Source of the DNA: Chloroflexota bacterium
GTDB lineage: Bacteria > Chloroflexota > Anaerolineae > Thermoflexales > Thermoflexaceae
DNA: 7,717 nucleotides
Assembly (NCBI GenBank): GCA_030550075.1
Contig: JAUQQB010000127.1
Location: 1-7,717, forward strand
Direction: 5' to 3'
The stretch's first letter is position 1. The number at the start of each line of letters is the position of its first letter. A program made the position numbers and the translations under genes. Below the pieces are notes generated by a model that did no database searches, was not told where the DNA came from, and worked only from the letters and a program-made list of their open reading frames with translations. Below are positions 1 to 5,645 of this stretch, piece by piece.

Positions 1-1071
1 CAGGATCTGCTCCAGCGTCCGCTGAAGCGCCTCCCATTGGGCCTGGACCGGGGTTGGCGGGGAAAGCGTCCGGAGTGCAACCTCCGGGTCCTTCAACCCA
101 TGGCCGGTGAGGACGGCGACGATCACCCCTTCGGCAGGCGGAATCAGGCCCTGGGCCAGCGCTCGGCGCAATCCCGCAATAGAGGCAGCGGATGCGGGCT
201 CCACGAAGAGCCCTTCCAGCGCCGCTAATATCCGCCACGCCTCCAGGATCTCCATGTCGGAGACCGCCAGGAATCGTCCGCCGGATTCCTGGACCGCCTG
301 AAGGGCCTCCGGCCCCCGAGCTGGTCGGCCAATCCGGATCGCCGTGGCGATGGTCTCCGGGTGGTCCACCGGATGGCCCAGCACCAGCGGGGCCGCCCCT
401 TCCGCCTGAACCCCCAGCAGGCGGGGGAGCCCATCGATCCGGCCCGCCTGATGATAGGCCCGGAAGCCTTTCCAGTAAGCAGAGATATTCCCAGCGTTTC
501 CCACCGGGATGCACAGCCAGTCCGGCGTGCGCCTTAGCTGATCGCAGATCTCGAAGGCGGCGGTTTGCTGACCTTCAAGCCGATAGGGATTCAGGGAGTT
601 CACCAGAGCGATCGGGTAAACCTCCACGGCCCGGCGCACCAGCGCCAGCGCCTCATCGAAGTTGCCCTCGACCGCCAGCACCGTGGCCCCATAGGCCATG
701 GCGGCGGCGAGCTTCCCCAGGGCGATCTTTCCGGCAGGGACCAGCACGATCGCCCGCAGGCCGGCACGGGCGGCGTAGGCAGCCGCCGAGGCCGCTGTGT
801 TCCCGGTGCTGGCGCAGATCACCGCCTGCGCGCCCTCGGCCACCGCCTGGGTGATCGCCGTCGTCATCCCCCGATCTTTAAACGAACCGGTTGGGTTGAG
901 GCCCTCGTATTTCAAATACAGGGAACCGGAAAAGCCGATGGCCTGAGCCAGACGGGGGGCCGGCAGCAGAGGGGTGTTGCCCTCGTGAAGGGTGATCGGA
1001 TCGATCGGGGCGATCCGGAGGAACGAACGATAGGCATGGATCACGCCACGCCACATGGGGCCATCCGCCAT
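1..1071 (-). CDS. thrC: Threonine synthase, 3' end cut by the window edge
   Basis: A PLP enzyme that converts O-phospho-L-homoserine to L-threonine and phosphate, the last step of threonine synthesis in the cytosol. I translated the minus strand from the ATG at 1071-1069; it stays open for 357 codons to the left edge, close to the full length of the short (about 350 residue) threonine synthases. Visible motifs are EGNTPLL (residues 30-36), the PLP-lysine motif NPTGSFKDRGM (59-69, Schiff-base Lys65), the STGNTAAS loop that contacts cofactor and substrate, and a later VGNAGN glycine-rich loop. The start is chosen because GGGAGGAG lies about six bases upstream; a second in-frame ATG at 1056 lacks such a site. 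The fold is shared with threonine dehydratase and cysteine synthase, but the motif set fits ThrC best. The stop codon is outside the window. No partner gene of the pathway is visible next to it. Confidence 0.95.
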   Translation of the reverse strand, partial: MADGPMWRGVIHAYRSFLRIAPIDPITLHEGNTPLLPAPRLAQAIGFSGSLYLKYEGLNPTGSFKDRGMTTAITQAVAEGAQAVICASTGNTAASAAAYAARAGLRAIVLVPAGKIALGKLAAAMAYGATVLAVEGNFDEALALVRRAVEVYPIALVNSLNPYRLEGQQTAAFEICDQLRRTPDWLCIPVGNAGNISAYWKGFRAYHQAGRIDGLPRLLGVQAEGAAPLVLGHPVDHPETIATAIRIGRPARGPEALQAVQESGGRFLAVSDMEILEAWRILAALEGLFVEPASAASIAGLRRALAQGLIPPAEGVIVAVLTGHGLKDPEVALRTLSPPTPVQAQWEALQRTLEQIL

Positions 1072-1131
1072 ACGCTCTCCTCCCGGCCCGTGAGGTTTTG
1101 CGCGGGCCCATCTTCGAATACATCTGCTCAG

Positions 1132-1159
1132 TTTAAATAAGGTTTGGAATGGCGCGCAA
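1132..1159 (-). promoter_or_regulatory. Possible promoter of thrC
   Basis: On the minus strand TTGCGC (1159-1154) is followed after 16 bases by TTTAAA (1137-1132), inside an AT-rich patch unusual for this GC-rich region. A start site a few bases further on would give a leader of roughly 55 bases before the thrC ATG. The boxes match the housekeeping consensus only partly, so this is a guess from composition and position. Confidence 0.35.
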
Positions 1160-1372
1160 GTAGAAGGGATGATGGGGATGGAGGCGGGCCGCTCAAGACG
1201 ACTCGCCCCCACCCGAAACCTCCCCGGTTGCTAAGAAGCATCAAAGGAGGAATAGGCGGCGGAGCTCCTCGGGGATGGAGCGGCCACCCGCCGTGGTCTC
1301 CTCAACCCCCCAATGCTCTGTGGATTCGACGGCAGGCTACATTCCCTTTACCCTTTAAGCACCCTGTTATTC

Positions 1373-1388
1373 GTTTCCATGGGGAAAC
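1373..1388 (-). terminator. Small hairpin after the membrane protein gene
   Basis: A perfect 6-bp inverted repeat, GTTTCC and GGAAAC around a four-base loop, begins five bases past the stop codon of the minus-strand membrane protein gene. No T-tract follows on the minus strand, so it is a weak candidate for an intrinsic terminator and may act only as an mRNA 3' end structure. Confidence 0.3.
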
Positions 1389-1392
1389 CCGG

Positions 1393-2103
1393 TCACACCT
1401 TTTGGGGTGCGGGCGCGGTGGCCGGGCGCTGGGTGGCCAGCAGGAAACCGATGAACATCAGCGTGGCGGCCACCAGTTCCCCCAGGTAGAGATACTGGCC
1501 CAGCCCCAGGCGGGTGAGCGTGCTGGCCGCGGCGACCGACAGCGCCCCTGCGGCAATCAGCACGTTCCCCATCACCCGATTGGGGAAGATCTGCCGTCGC
1601 CAGAGCAGATACGCCGAGTAGAGGGCGCCGCCCACCAGGGTGATCAGGCCGTAGATATTGAAGAAGGGGGTGGTGAAGCGGACCGGAGCCCGAGCGGGCA
1701 TGATGGCGCGATATTGCTCGCTGATCGGCCGGGCCGGGGCGTAGGCCGAGGCGTCCAGCGGGGTGGTCAGCATGAGATAGGCAGCGATCAGGCTCCCCAC
1801 CATCAATAACGCGAGCAACCCATGGGCGATCGCGCGCCGGCGGACCAGCAGATAGACGGTCCCCTGACCCAGATAGGCAGCGTTCAGGGCCGCGCCGCAA
1901 AGATACCAGATCCGGAAGATCCATGGGCTCCAGGTTAGGGCCAGGAAAGCCTCCGCAAAGCTCCCCAGCCCGAACATGGTGAGCCCGATCCCCCAGAGCA
2001 GGAGATGTGTCCCCCGCCGCTCCGCGTATCGTCGGAACACCGCGATGATGAAAGCCGCCATCACGGCTGTGGAAAGAAACGGCAGGATCTGTTGCGCAGA
2101 CAT
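1393..2103 (-). CDS. Multi-spanning membrane protein of unknown function
   Basis: A 236-residue protein that I do not recognise. It is dominated by hydrophobic stretches separated by short polar loops with clustered arginines (FRRYAERRG, VRRRA, LWRRQ). I count about seven likely membrane helices: near residues 5-24, 34-56, 63-85, 92-112, 145-168, 180-199 and 206-226. The N-terminus MSAQQILPFLSTAVMAAF runs straight into the first helix with no cleavable signal, and the C-terminus is a short Pro/Ala tail. A longer reading from 2187 exists, but GGAGGT six bases before the ATG at 2103 fixes this start; the extra N-terminal residues are polar and crossed by an inverted repeat. No enzymatic domain is attached. 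Its size and helix count recall the membrane-sensor half of some signalling proteins, but that is speculation. It may be cotranscribed with the small ORF upstream. Confidence 0.8.
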   Translation of the reverse strand: MSAQQILPFLSTAVMAAFIIAVFRRYAERRGTHLLLWGIGLTMFGLGSFAEAFLALTWSPWIFRIWYLCGAALNAAYLGQGTVYLLVRRRAIAHGLLALLMVGSLIAAYLMLTTPLDASAYAPARPISEQYRAIMPARAPVRFTTPFFNIYGLITLVGGALYSAYLLWRRQIFPNRVMGNVLIAAGALSVAAASTLTRLGLGQYLYLGELVAATLMFIGFLLATQRPATAPAPQKV

Positions 2104-2153
2104 CGCTGAACCTCCGGAAGGTGAGGAGATGGGATGGGAGTCCTGAGATTTTT

Positions 2154-2175
2154 CCAGGCGATGGAGGTCGCCTGG
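2154..2175 (-). other. Hairpin between the small ORF and the membrane protein gene
   Basis: A perfect 8-bp inverted repeat (CCAGGCGA and TCGCCTGG) with a six-base loop lies about 50 bases before the membrane protein start. On the minus strand it is followed by AAAAA rather than T residues, so it is not an intrinsic terminator in that direction. It may be a processing or stabilising structure in a shared transcript. Confidence 0.45.
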
Positions 2176-2188
2176 GGCGGCCCCCACC

Positions 2189-2208
2189 CTCTGGAGCGTC
2201 CTCCAGAG
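2189..2208 (-). other. Hairpin directly after the small membrane ORF
   Basis: A perfect 8-bp inverted repeat (CTCTGGAG and CTCCAGAG) with the four-base loop GACG on the minus strand begins one base after the stop codon of the 44-residue ORF. A G-rich stretch follows instead of T residues. Its placement suggests a 3' end or partial terminator for the small ORF; without a T-tract this is unproven. Confidence 0.45.
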
Positions 2209-2209
2209 A

Positions 2210-2344
2210 TTAAGACCATGGAATCCATCCTAACGCGATCCCGATCGCGACCCCGATCAGTCCGATCATGATGGCCAGAAGAAAAAGCAGTAGCGCGGGA
2301 ACTCCCCACCGCATCCAGAAAGATCCCCGGGAACGCCCGTCCAT
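2210..2344 (-). CDS. Small single-span membrane protein, 44 residues
   Basis: A tiny ORF starting MDGRSRGSFWMRWG, followed by one long hydrophobic helix (about residues 15-38, rich in Leu, Ile, Gly and Ala) and a short aromatic end, IPWS. The basic N-terminus before the helix predicts it stays inside the cell with the tail near or across the outer face. AGGAG sits about eight bases before the ATG at 2344. A longer reading to 2527 exists, but its extra part lacks a ribosome binding site and crosses the promoter region. The gene ends just before a perfect hairpin and precedes the larger membrane protein gene by about 106 bases on the same strand, so the two may be cotranscribed. The function is unknown. 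The case for it being real rests on the ribosome binding site, the clean membrane helix and the hairpin after the stop. Confidence 0.5.
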   Translation of the reverse strand: MDGRSRGSFWMRWGVPALLLFLLAIMIGLIGVAIGIALGWIPWS

Positions 2345-2646
2345 GGTCGCTCTCCTGCCCGATGCATGGCCGACCGAAATGCGCAGAAACTTCCGATAAA
2401 TGAATGACAGAGTTGATTTTATTACAGGATTCCGGATCTTACCAGGGGAGAGGGGGATGAATGGGACGTCCTCCGCGGAAACGAGGGGTCCTTTCCTTCC
2501 CATTTTTCCGGTTTTGCTCTCCTCCATGGCTTTTCAAAGTCAGAATTTGCTTATCATCTCAATGGACGTTGTGGTATCGTGCAGACATCCTGCGATCCAT
2601 TTCGTCTACTGCGTTGTCGTCCCCACCTTCCCCGGAGGGCGTTTGA
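2345..2646. other. Divergent promoter region
   Basis: About 300 bases between the minus-strand small ORF and the plus-strand sigma factor gene, visibly more AT-rich than the flanking genes. No gene is supported here; ORFs crossing it have no ribosome binding site or recognisable domain. Leftward, TGGTAA (2444-2439) and TAAAAT (2421-2416) spaced by 17 bases could drive the small ORF, with a good -10 and a poor -35. Rightward, a separate candidate for the sigma gene is listed on its own. Confidence 0.6.
2551..2580 (+). promoter_or_regulatory. Possible promoter of the sigma factor gene
   Basis: TTATCA (2551-2556) and TATCGT (2575-2580) are 18 bases apart, and TGG directly before the second box gives an extended -10. 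Each box matches the housekeeping consensus at four of six positions. The predicted leader would be about 60 bases. Moderate to weak support. Confidence 0.3.
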
Positions 2647-3285
2647 ATGGTGAACGACAAGATCCATGCGGCCTTTGCGGATTTCGATCGGATTCATCAG
2701 CTGATCGAACGTGCAGCAGCCCGTATCATCCGCACCCTGGATCTTCCCCCCTGGCTGGAATTTGACGACCTCATGCAGGAAGGCTTTCTGATGGCCTGTG
2801 AGGCGGTCCACCGCTGGGATCCTCGACGCGCCCGTTTCACCACCTATCTCTACCTTCACCTGGATTTTTTCCTGCGCCGTGCGATTCAGCGTCGCCTGCC
2901 TGCTCGATGGGAGCACTCTTTTTCGGAGGAGGATGAGGATCAGCTGGAATCCGAGCAGGATTCTCTGGAAGAAGTGGAAATCCAGCACACCGTTCATTCG
3001 CTGCTGGGCCGATTGAGAGACGAAGCGCCGCTGGCCTTTGAGGTTCTGACTCGTTTTTATGGGGTGGGGAATCAAACCGCTCGATCCATGAGAACGATTG
3101 AGCGCGATCTGGGGCTGCGTCGAGGGGAAGGGGAGCAATGGCTGAGAGAGGGATTGCTACGCCTCCGGAACATGTGGATGGAGGATCTGGCATCCCGATC
3201 CCCCCATGATGAGATGAATGAGAGAGCGGCGCGGACCGCCCGCAGTGCCTCCATGATTCCGAGCCCTGGTTTTCCCCAGGAGTGA
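2647..3285 (+). CDS. Small sigma-70-family RNA polymerase sigma factor
   Basis: A 212-residue protein with a clear sigma region 2 and a weaker region 4. Region 2 spans about residues 10-83: the core-binding stretch FDDLMQEGFLMACEAVHRWD (39-58) is followed by PRRARFTTYLYLHLDFFLRRAIQRR-type residues for -10 recognition and melting (59-83). An acidic linker (93-112, many Glu and Asp) replaces region 3. Residues 116-175 fit region 4: an LLGRLRDEAPLAFEVLTRFYG-like opening, then TIERDLGLRRGEGEQWLREGL in the helix-turn-helix position. This half is divergent. A 37-residue polar tail follows. GGAGGG seven bases upstream supports the ATG at 2647. It would direct RNA polymerase to a special promoter set. 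It lies 156 bases before the WXG100-like series on the same strand, so that series is a plausible target (inference). No anti-sigma gene is seen, though the later lipoprotein is not excluded as a partner. Confidence 0.85.
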   Translation: MVNDKIHAAFADFDRIHQLIERAAARIIRTLDLPPWLEFDDLMQEGFLMACEAVHRWDPRRARFTTYLYLHLDFFLRRAIQRRLPARWEHSFSEEDEDQLESEQDSLEEVEIQHTVHSLLGRLRDEAPLAFEVLTRFYGVGNQTARSMRTIERDLGLRRGEGEQWLREGLLRLRNMWMEDLASRSPHDEMNERAARTARSASMIPSPGFPQE

Positions 3286-3346
3286 GAAGAGATTCCAGGA
3301 TCCAGGGACGAGCTGTCTATCCTCTTTGTGGAGGGATTACGCAGCC

Positions 3347-3376
3347 AACCGCTTCCTGTGGTTTTGGGGATAAATA
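3347..3376 (+). promoter_or_regulatory. Possible promoter of the WXG100-like gene series
   Basis: The gap between the sigma factor gene and the first WXG100-like gene holds an AT-rich patch, GATAAATAA (3369-3377), preceded about 18 bases earlier by CCAACC. An AAC-containing -35 box is common for ECF-type sigma factors, but there is no good housekeeping -35 here. This might be a promoter read by the neighbouring sigma factor. A 6-bp hairpin (3391-3408, TGCTCC and GGAGCA) lies between it and the gene. Confidence 0.2.
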
Positions 3377-3441
3377 AGGAAAAGCCTCTTTGCTCCCTGA
3401 CAGGAGCATCGGGCATCAATCTTCGCTCTGGAGGAACGCCC

Positions 3442-3744
3442 ATGGGTCGAATCTACCAGGTGGACTACGAGCGAGCCTTCACGCTCTGCGCGGATCTGGA
3501 GCGGATCCTCGGCGAGATGGAGGGCCAGGCGACGGCGCTGCGCGGGGCGATCGAGCCCCTGGAATCGGACTGGGTCCCCCATGGGGCGATTGCGCGCGCC
3601 CATGGGGAGGCGATTGCCCACCGCGCTCGCGTGGATTTGAGCGAGAGCCGCGCGGCGATCGCCGCCCTGCGCCAGTCCTTGCATTCCCTCAAAGCGCTGG
3701 AGGAGGAGCAGGCCCGACGGATGCGTTCCGCCCGCGCTCGATGA
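3442..3744 (+). CDS. WXG100/ESAT-6-like small helical protein, first of the series
   Basis: A 100-residue protein predicted as a helical hairpin: helix one about residues 9-40, a turn at 43-48, and helix two about 49-95. The turn carries DWVPHG (43-48), where a Trp and a Gly flank a longer loop than the usual W-x-G. Length, all-helical character and a central turn fit the WXG100 superfamily, whose members form paired four-helix bundles and are exported by type VII secretion systems. The residues LKALEEEQARRM near the end suggest a coiled coil. No Tyr-x-x-x-Asp/Glu export tail is present. GGAGG seven bases before the ATG fixes the start; a longer GTG reading from 3328 lacks such a site. The gene is 22 bases from the next small gene, with which it is surely cotranscribed. 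Family assignment is by shape rather than by strong identity. Confidence 0.75.
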   Translation: MGRIYQVDYERAFTLCADLERILGEMEGQATALRGAIEPLESDWVPHGAIARAHGEAIAHRARVDLSESRAAIAALRQSLHSLKALEEEQARRMRSARAR

Positions 3745-3766
3745 ACCTTCAAAACGGAGGTACGCC

Positions 3767-4066
3767 ATGCCGATCAGCCGCTTTGATTACGACGCGATGC
3801 GAACGATCGCTCGAAGAATCGAGCAGCACGGCGCCGAGCTGGAGGCCTATCTGGAGCAGGTTCAGGCCTCGGCGCGAGGCCTTGAGGAGCGCTGCCGCTC
3901 ACCTTTCGTGGAGGCGCTACAGGCCCGGAGCGCCGAGTGGGTTCATGGGGGGCAGGAGCTGGCTCGAAGCCTCAAGGCTCTGGGGATCGATCTGGCCCGC
4001 ATCGTGGAGGCCCAGCGGGCCGCTGAGGAACGGGAGGGTGCGCGTTTCGCCCAGCTTCCCGAATGA
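3767..4066 (+). CDS. WXG100/ESAT-6-like small helical protein, second of the series
   Basis: A 99-residue, all-helical protein with the same outline as its neighbour: an N-terminal FDYDAMRTIARRIEQ-type helix (about 6-40), a turn around CRSPF (43-47), and a second helix (about 48-94) containing FVEALQARSAEW. The phrase with Phe and Ala after the turn and a Trp eleven residues later resembles the post-motif helix of WXG100 proteins, but the W-x-G itself is replaced. It begins with GGAGGT five bases ahead of the ATG. No signal peptide and no C-terminal Tyr-x-x-x-Asp/Glu are visible. It could dimerise with either neighbour, as WXG100 proteins often work as pairs (known of the family, inferred here). 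It is followed by a 160-base gap before the next series member. Confidence 0.7.
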   Translation: MPISRFDYDAMRTIARRIEQHGAELEAYLEQVQASARGLEERCRSPFVEALQARSAEWVHGGQELARSLKALGIDLARIVEAQRAAEEREGARFAQLPE

Positions 4067-4226
4067 AGAAGCGCATGTTCCCCCCTCCTTGCGGATATGA
4101 CCCTCAATACGAAGCCTTTGATGGGCATCGATGGACGAGCCCTTCGAGGGAGGGGCTGAAGGGATGCTTCCTGAACGGCTCGGGGCACAAAACCCCGGTG
4201 ATTCATCCCACTGAAAGGAGGAAACC
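4067..4226 (+). other. Gap inside the WXG100-like series
   Basis: A 160-base gap splits an otherwise tight gene series. It contains a possible hairpin with AGCCC and GGGCT arms near 4138-4157 and a second with CGGGG and CCCCG arms near 4182-4198, ending just before a strong ribosome binding site. A 27-codon ORF from 4132 lies here but has no support. The gap may allow separate control of the downstream genes. Confidence 0.4.
4214..4221 (+). promoter_or_regulatory. Very strong ribosome binding site of the third WXG100-like gene
   Basis: AAAGGAGG, a full match to the anti-Shine-Dalgarno pairing region, stands five bases before the ATG at 4227. It is the best such site in the window and suggests high translation of the WSG-bearing protein relative to its neighbours. 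Confidence 0.7.
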
Positions 4227-4550
4227 ATGAGTTACAATCCGCCCGGCATGTCAGGGTGGCTGATCCACGACCATGGGGCGATCCAGGCCTATCGACGGGT
4301 TCTGATGGACGAGCGGCCGGAGCAGATCCTGGCCGGATTGTCGACGGCGATCCAGAGCGAGCTCCCCGCCCTCTGGTCAGGGGAAGCGGCCCAGGGCTAC
4401 CTGGAGGAAGCCACGCGGCGCCTGGAGCAGTTCCGGCGCTGGCTGGAAGTGCGGCGGGATCTGGATGAGCGGATCGCGGCGGGCGAGGCGCGGATCGCAG
4501 AGGCGATCACAGAGGTCCGACGGATGCTCCAGGGGCTCCCGGAGCCATAG
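4227..4550 (+). CDS. WXG100-family protein with intact WSG motif
   Basis: A 107-residue protein and the clearest WXG100 member in the window. Helix one covers about residues 17-46, the turn holds W50-S51-G52, and helix two (about 53-103) begins EAAQGYLEEATRRLEQF, the usual pattern of small and aromatic residues after the motif. A Pro/Gly-rich N-terminus (SYNPPGMSGW) precedes the helices. WXG100 proteins are small secreted or surface proteins that dimerise and are exported by an EccC/EssC-type ATPase; that motor is not in the window. There is no Tyr-x-x-x-Asp/Glu tail. The start is certain from AAAGGAGG five bases upstream. The next gene, encoding a WXG100-peptidase fusion, starts 18 bases later, so this protein is the most likely partner or chaperone for that fusion (inference). 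Confidence 0.85.
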   Translation: MSYNPPGMSGWLIHDHGAIQAYRRVLMDERPEQILAGLSTAIQSELPALWSGEAAQGYLEEATRRLEQFRRWLEVRRDLDERIAAGEARIAEAITEVRRMLQGLPEP

Positions 4551-4568
4551 GAGGCCAGGAGGTGTGAG

Positions 4569-5645
4569 ATGGAAAACGGATACCGATTGCAGGTCCAGCC
4601 GGAGGCCGTTCGGGCATGCGCGCGAAGGCTGCGGCAGTGGTCCGAACAATGGCTGGAGCTGGGGAAGCGGGCGCAGGCGGTCGGCGGGCAGCTTGCGGAA
4701 GCCACGCGGGCAGTTCCCGGTGAGCGATTCGGGGAGATCTGGACAGCCCGGGCGCCTCGCTGGGCGCAGAAAGCGGAGCGGAGCCGCCAGCTGGCCCTGG
4801 CGCTGGAGGAGGGGATCGCGCGTCTGGAGCAGGCATTCCAGGAGGCGGCCCAGGGGCTTCGGGCCCTCTCCTTAACTCCCCAGGGACCGTTGCCGGAGGC
4901 CCCTCTGGCGGTGGATGCCGATGGCCGCCCCCTCGCCAGCCAGTTCGAGATGCGAATAGATCCGGCGTTCCTGCGTCAGGCAGGGGTTCCGGACGAGACG
5001 ATCGCGCGGCTGCAGGAACGGGATGGGCGGATCCGCTGGTATGCCGCGTGCGGGCCAGTGGCTTTGAGCGTGGCGTTGACCCACTTGCTCGGCCAGCCGG
5101 TTCCGGCTCAGGAAGTGGTGAATCGGATGCTGGCGGAGCGGATGGCTGATTCGAAGTTTCGGGAACGGATTCAAAGCGATGTGGCGAATCGAATTCAGGA
5201 AGGCCGCCCGGGGATGGGGTTCTACACCGGCGAGTCGGATCTAAAAGCTGCGGCGCGACCGTATGGAGCGCAGGTGGAGCGGATCTCGCTGCCAGGTGGG
5301 CAGCAGGATCCAGACGTCTTGTGGCAGGCTCTGCAGGAGCGCATGGAGCAAAGGGAACCGCTCATGATGCTGGTGCGAATTCAGGAAAAGCCCGGCCCGA
5401 ATCCAGGGGATGGAAAGCTGGTTCCGTATATCCCGGAAGACTCCGCTACTGTTCCCCACTGGGTGACTCTGGACGGAATGGAGGAGCAAGCGGATGGCCG
5501 CTACATCACCCTTTACAATCCTTACCGCAACACTCGGGAGCGCTATCGATGGGAGGAGTTTCTGGCCAGCATTGACGGGCAGGTTCGTGGGGAGCGCTGG
5601 TGGGCGCTGAGCGTTCAAAGATCCAATTCCGGAGGAAAGCCATGA
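4569..5645 (+). CDS. Fusion of a WXG100-like domain with a C39/papain-like cysteine peptidase
   Basis: A 358-residue protein in two parts. Residues 1-102 form two long helices with a turn near VPGERFGEIW (49-58), the outline of a WXG100 or LXG-type export domain, though W-x-G is not intact. A Pro-rich linker (103-125) leads to a cysteine-peptidase domain. The nucleophile is Cys161 in YAACGPVALSVAL, the histidine is His297 in PHWVTLDGM, and the third residue is Asn317 in LYNPYRN. The order Cys, His, Asn/Asp and the CGP-x-A helix are typical of the C39-like peptidase group; Asn in third place is papain-like, where C39 members usually have Asp. The usual Gln before the Cys is not seen. There is no signal peptide, so export by the WXG-type domain is the likely route. 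It could be a toxin, a processing protease or a cell-surface hydrolase. AGGAGGTG lies four bases before the ATG, and the stop overlaps the lipoprotein start. Confidence 0.8.
   Translation: MENGYRLQVQPEAVRACARRLRQWSEQWLELGKRAQAVGGQLAEATRAVPGERFGEIWTARAPRWAQKAERSRQLALALEEGIARLEQAFQEAAQGLRALSLTPQGPLPEAPLAVDADGRPLASQFEMRIDPAFLRQAGVPDETIARLQERDGRIRWYAACGPVALSVALTHLLGQPVPAQEVVNRMLAERMADSKFRERIQSDVANRIQEGRPGMGFYTGESDLKAAARPYGAQVERISLPGGQQDPDVLWQALQERMEQREPLMMLVRIQEKPGPNPGDGKLVPYIPEDSATVPHWVTLDGMEEQADGRYITLYNPYRNTRERYRWEEFLASIDGQVRGERWWALSVQRSNSGGKP

Larger units (their letters stand above)
1072..1392. other. Non-coding gap between thrC and the membrane protein gene
   Basis: About 320 bases with no credible gene. 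It holds the possible thrC promoter, a GGAGCTCC palindrome near 1261-1268, and a broken inverted repeat near 1277-1301 (GGAG and CCAC arms answered by GTGG and CTCC). Read on the thrC strand, a CCTCC...GGGAGG pairing is also possible around 1217-1250. These could form a structured leader for thrC, but I cannot match them to a known riboswitch or T-box. Short ORFs here have no conserved features. Confidence 0.5.

Noticed and set aside
192..854. Plus-strand ORF of 220 codons opposite thrC
   Set aside because: Pro/Arg-rich antisense reading of threonine synthase, whose motifs on the minus strand are unmistakable.
1217..1250. GCAACC near a CCTCC/GGGAGG pairing, recalling a SAM-type riboswitch
   Set aside because: Only one short string matches; the other conserved parts of the SAM-I core are not present and the gene is threonine synthase.
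1277..1301. T-box-like string GGGTGGCCGC on the thrC strand
   Set aside because: The T-box core GGGTGGNACCGC needs two more bases in the middle, and no specifier stem or terminator pair could be recognised around it.
1275..1358. Short plus-strand ORF of 27 codons after an AAAGGAGG string
   Set aside because: The GGAGG string is too far from the ATG, the peptide has no recognisable feature and it lies within inverted repeats.
2400..2765. Plus-strand ORF across the divergent promoter region
   Set aside because: It overlaps the well-supported sigma factor gene in another frame and has no ribosome binding site or domain.
4132..4215. 27-codon ORF in the gap of the WXG100-like series
   Set aside because: No ribosome binding site, no hydrophobic or helical pattern, and it overlaps possible hairpins.
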